A DNA stretch of 20,127 bases from JAOUEA01 sp035711865 (GTDB lineage Bacteria > Actinomycetota > UBA4738 > HRBIN12). The stretch is taken from positions 1 to 20,127 of the forward strand of contig DASTBT010000146.1 in assembly GCA_035711865.1 (NCBI GenBank), in the 5' to 3' direction. Positions 19,053 through 20,127 of this stretch are shown here, one piece after another. The translations under genes were made by a program, and so were the position numbers. The number at the start of each line of letters is the position of its first letter. Within the stretch, counting starts at the first letter, position 1. The notes under the pieces are model-generated. The model worked only from the letters and a program-made list of their open reading frames with translations, ran no database searches and was not told where the DNA came from.

Positions 19053-20127
19053 CTACGAGGAGGCGAGCATCGCGCGCACCTCGGCGGCCGTCGCGCATGC
19101 GAGGGCGGACGAGGCGAGCGTCCGGGCGTCGTCGAGGGAGGTCGAGCGCACGGCGTGCTTCACCGCTGCGATCGCGGGCGCCGCCATGGAGAGCTCGCGG
19201 ACGCCCAAGCCGAGCAACAGGGGTGTGGCGAGCTCGTCACCCGCGAGCTCGCCGCAGACACCGACCCAGCGGTCCCGTGTCGCCGCTCCCTCGACGGTGG
19301 TGGCGATGAGTCGGAGCACCGCCGGATGGAGCGGGTCGTTGAGTTCGGCGACGTGCTCGTTGCCTCGATCGGCGGCCATCACGTACTGCGTGAGGTCGTT
19401 CGTTCCGATCGAGAAGAAGTCGCACTCGCCGGCGAGGGTCGACGCCATGAGCGCCGCCGCCGGAACCTCGACCATGATGCCGATCTCGATGACGGATTCG
19501 GCGCCGTTCCCGTCCGGCGCCCGCTCGTCGCCAACCTGGAGGTGCGCCTCCTCGAGCGCGGCGCGCGCCGCGGCGAGCTCGTCGGTCGTGGCCACCATGG
19601 GAAACATGATCCGCAGCCGGTGGTCGACGCCGACCCGGCACAACGCGCGGAGCTGCGCCCCGAGCAGCTCCGGGCGCTCGAGCCCGAGCCGGATGCCTCG
19701 TATCCCCAGGAACGGGTTGGCCTCGGGCTCCTGTTCGAGTCCGGCGATGGGCTTGTCGGCGCCCGCATCGAGGGTCCGGACGAGCAACGGCCGCCCCTCG
19801 AGCGCCTCGGCCGCCGCCCGGTACGCTGCTTCCTGCTCGCGCTCGTCGGGAAGCTCGCCGCGATCCATGAACAGGAACTCGGTGCGGAACAGTCCGATGC
19901 CGTCGGCGCCGGCCCCGACCGCCGCCTCGACCTCGCCGGGCCCGCCCACGTTCGCGGCCACCTCGACGGCGACACCATCGAGGGTCACCGCGGGCTCGGT
20001 GGCTCGACCCCGCAACGTCGCGAGGCGCTCCTTGCGCGCACGCGCCTCGTCCTCCAGCTCGGCGACGACATCGGCGGGAGGATCGATGCGCACCTCGCCG
20101 GCCTCGCCGTCGATCGCGATCGTGGAT
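19053..20127 (-). CDS. ptsI: Phosphoenolpyruvate-protein phosphotransferase (PTS enzyme I), N-terminus outside window
   Basis: The right edge cuts this gene; about 358 C-terminal residues are visible, and the frame stays open to base 20127 (AIDGEAGEVRIDPPADVV...). The visible part is the PEP-binding TIM-barrel domain plus the end of the linker region. Signatures are GADGIGLFRTEFLFMDRGEL, LLVRTLDAGADKP, NPFLGIRGIRLGL, LRIMFPMVATTDEL, GIMVEVPAAALMA, CDFFSIGTNDLTQYVMAADR and the active-site cysteine in VGVCGELAGD. The HPr-binding helices and the phospho-histidine domain lie beyond the window. Enzyme I starts the phosphorelay from PEP to HPr for sugar uptake or regulation. The GTG at 20093 is an internal codon, not the start. 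It is followed by pgsA after 37 nt on the same strand. Confidence 0.96.
   Translation of the reverse strand, partial: STIAIDGEAGEVRIDPPADVVAELEDEARARKERLATLRGRATEPAVTLDGVAVEVAANVGGPGEVEAAVGAGADGIGLFRTEFLFMDRGELPDEREQEAAYRAAAEALEGRPLLVRTLDAGADKPIAGLEQEPEANPFLGIRGIRLGLERPELLGAQLRALCRVGVDHRLRIMFPMVATTDELAAARAALEEAHLQVGDERAPDGNGAESVIEIGIMVEVPAAALMASTLAGECDFFSIGTNDLTQYVMAADRGNEHVAELNDPLHPAVLRLIATTVEGAATRDRWVGVCGELAGDELATPLLLGLGVRELSMAAPAIAAVKHAVRSTSLDDARTLASSALACATAAEVRAMLASS

Noticed and set aside
18036..19309. Plus-strand and alternate-frame arginine-rich open frames over pgsA, the epimerase and ptsI
   Set aside because: They are GC-rich shadow frames with no domain signatures, opposite three well-supported genes.
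1..20127. CRISPR arrays, tRNA or rRNA genes, transposases, phage or toxin-antitoxin genes
   Set aside because: None seen on either strand; composition and gene density are even across the window, with no sign of a recent insertion.

Overview
The window is a gene-dense stretch of a very GC-rich bacterial chromosome. Third-codon-position GC is high and GTG starts are common. The gene content points to Actinomycetota, probably a lineage outside the classical Streptomyces/Mycobacterium groups: an F420-type luciferase-like oxidoreductase, SufR-like and Mrp proteins, two ECF sigma/anti-sigma pairs, class II fructose bisphosphatase (GlpX), and several genes whose -10 box sits about 6 nt before the start codon, as in leaderless transcripts. 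This placement is inference; the window has no rRNA or other marker. I see no tRNA, rRNA, CRISPR array, insertion sequence or phage gene, and no gap longer than about 200 nt.

Layout. 1-2056: a truncated SnoaL-like gene (-), an RlmJ-like methyltransferase (+) and a class I SAM methyltransferase (-). 2164-5576: a tight five-gene plus-strand operon (eight-helix membrane protein, CPBP-type membrane protein, tandem split-barrel flavin-type protein, SRPBCC protein, PAP2 phosphatase); the last three junctions are 4-nt overlaps. 5573-7427: Mrp/ApbC iron-sulfur carrier ATPase (-), divergent from a SufR-like regulator (+), with a 28-bp dyad between them. 7577-8698: a stand-alone PilT ATPase (+). 8721-10723: an ECF sigma, a DUF4367-like membrane anti-sigma and a membrane-anchored cupredoxin (all -), with the same promoter-like motif in front of the sigma gene and of the cupredoxin gene. 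10821-13135: a stomatin/SPFH protein and an NfeD-type membrane protease (-), divergent from a second ECF sigma/zinc-finger anti-sigma pair (13329-14701, +). 14748-16001: a luciferase-like oxidoreductase fused to a winged-helix (HARE-HTH-like) domain (+). 16015-20127 (all -): a zinc-ribbon/AT-hook small protein, GlpX, an HpnA-like NAD-dependent epimerase, PgsA, and the C-terminal two thirds of PTS enzyme I, cut by the window edge.

Themes. Much of the window concerns the cell envelope and its stress signalling: two ECF/anti-sigma pairs, NfeD-SPFH, cupredoxin, CPBP, PAP2 and PgsA. A second theme is iron-sulfur homeostasis (Mrp with a SufR-like sensor). The best leads are the repeated GGAACC-N17-GTA(T/G)G motif that links the first ECF sigma to the cupredoxin, the oxidoreductase-winged-helix fusion, and the dyad between mrp and the SufR-like gene. 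Most of the rest is ordinary housekeeping.
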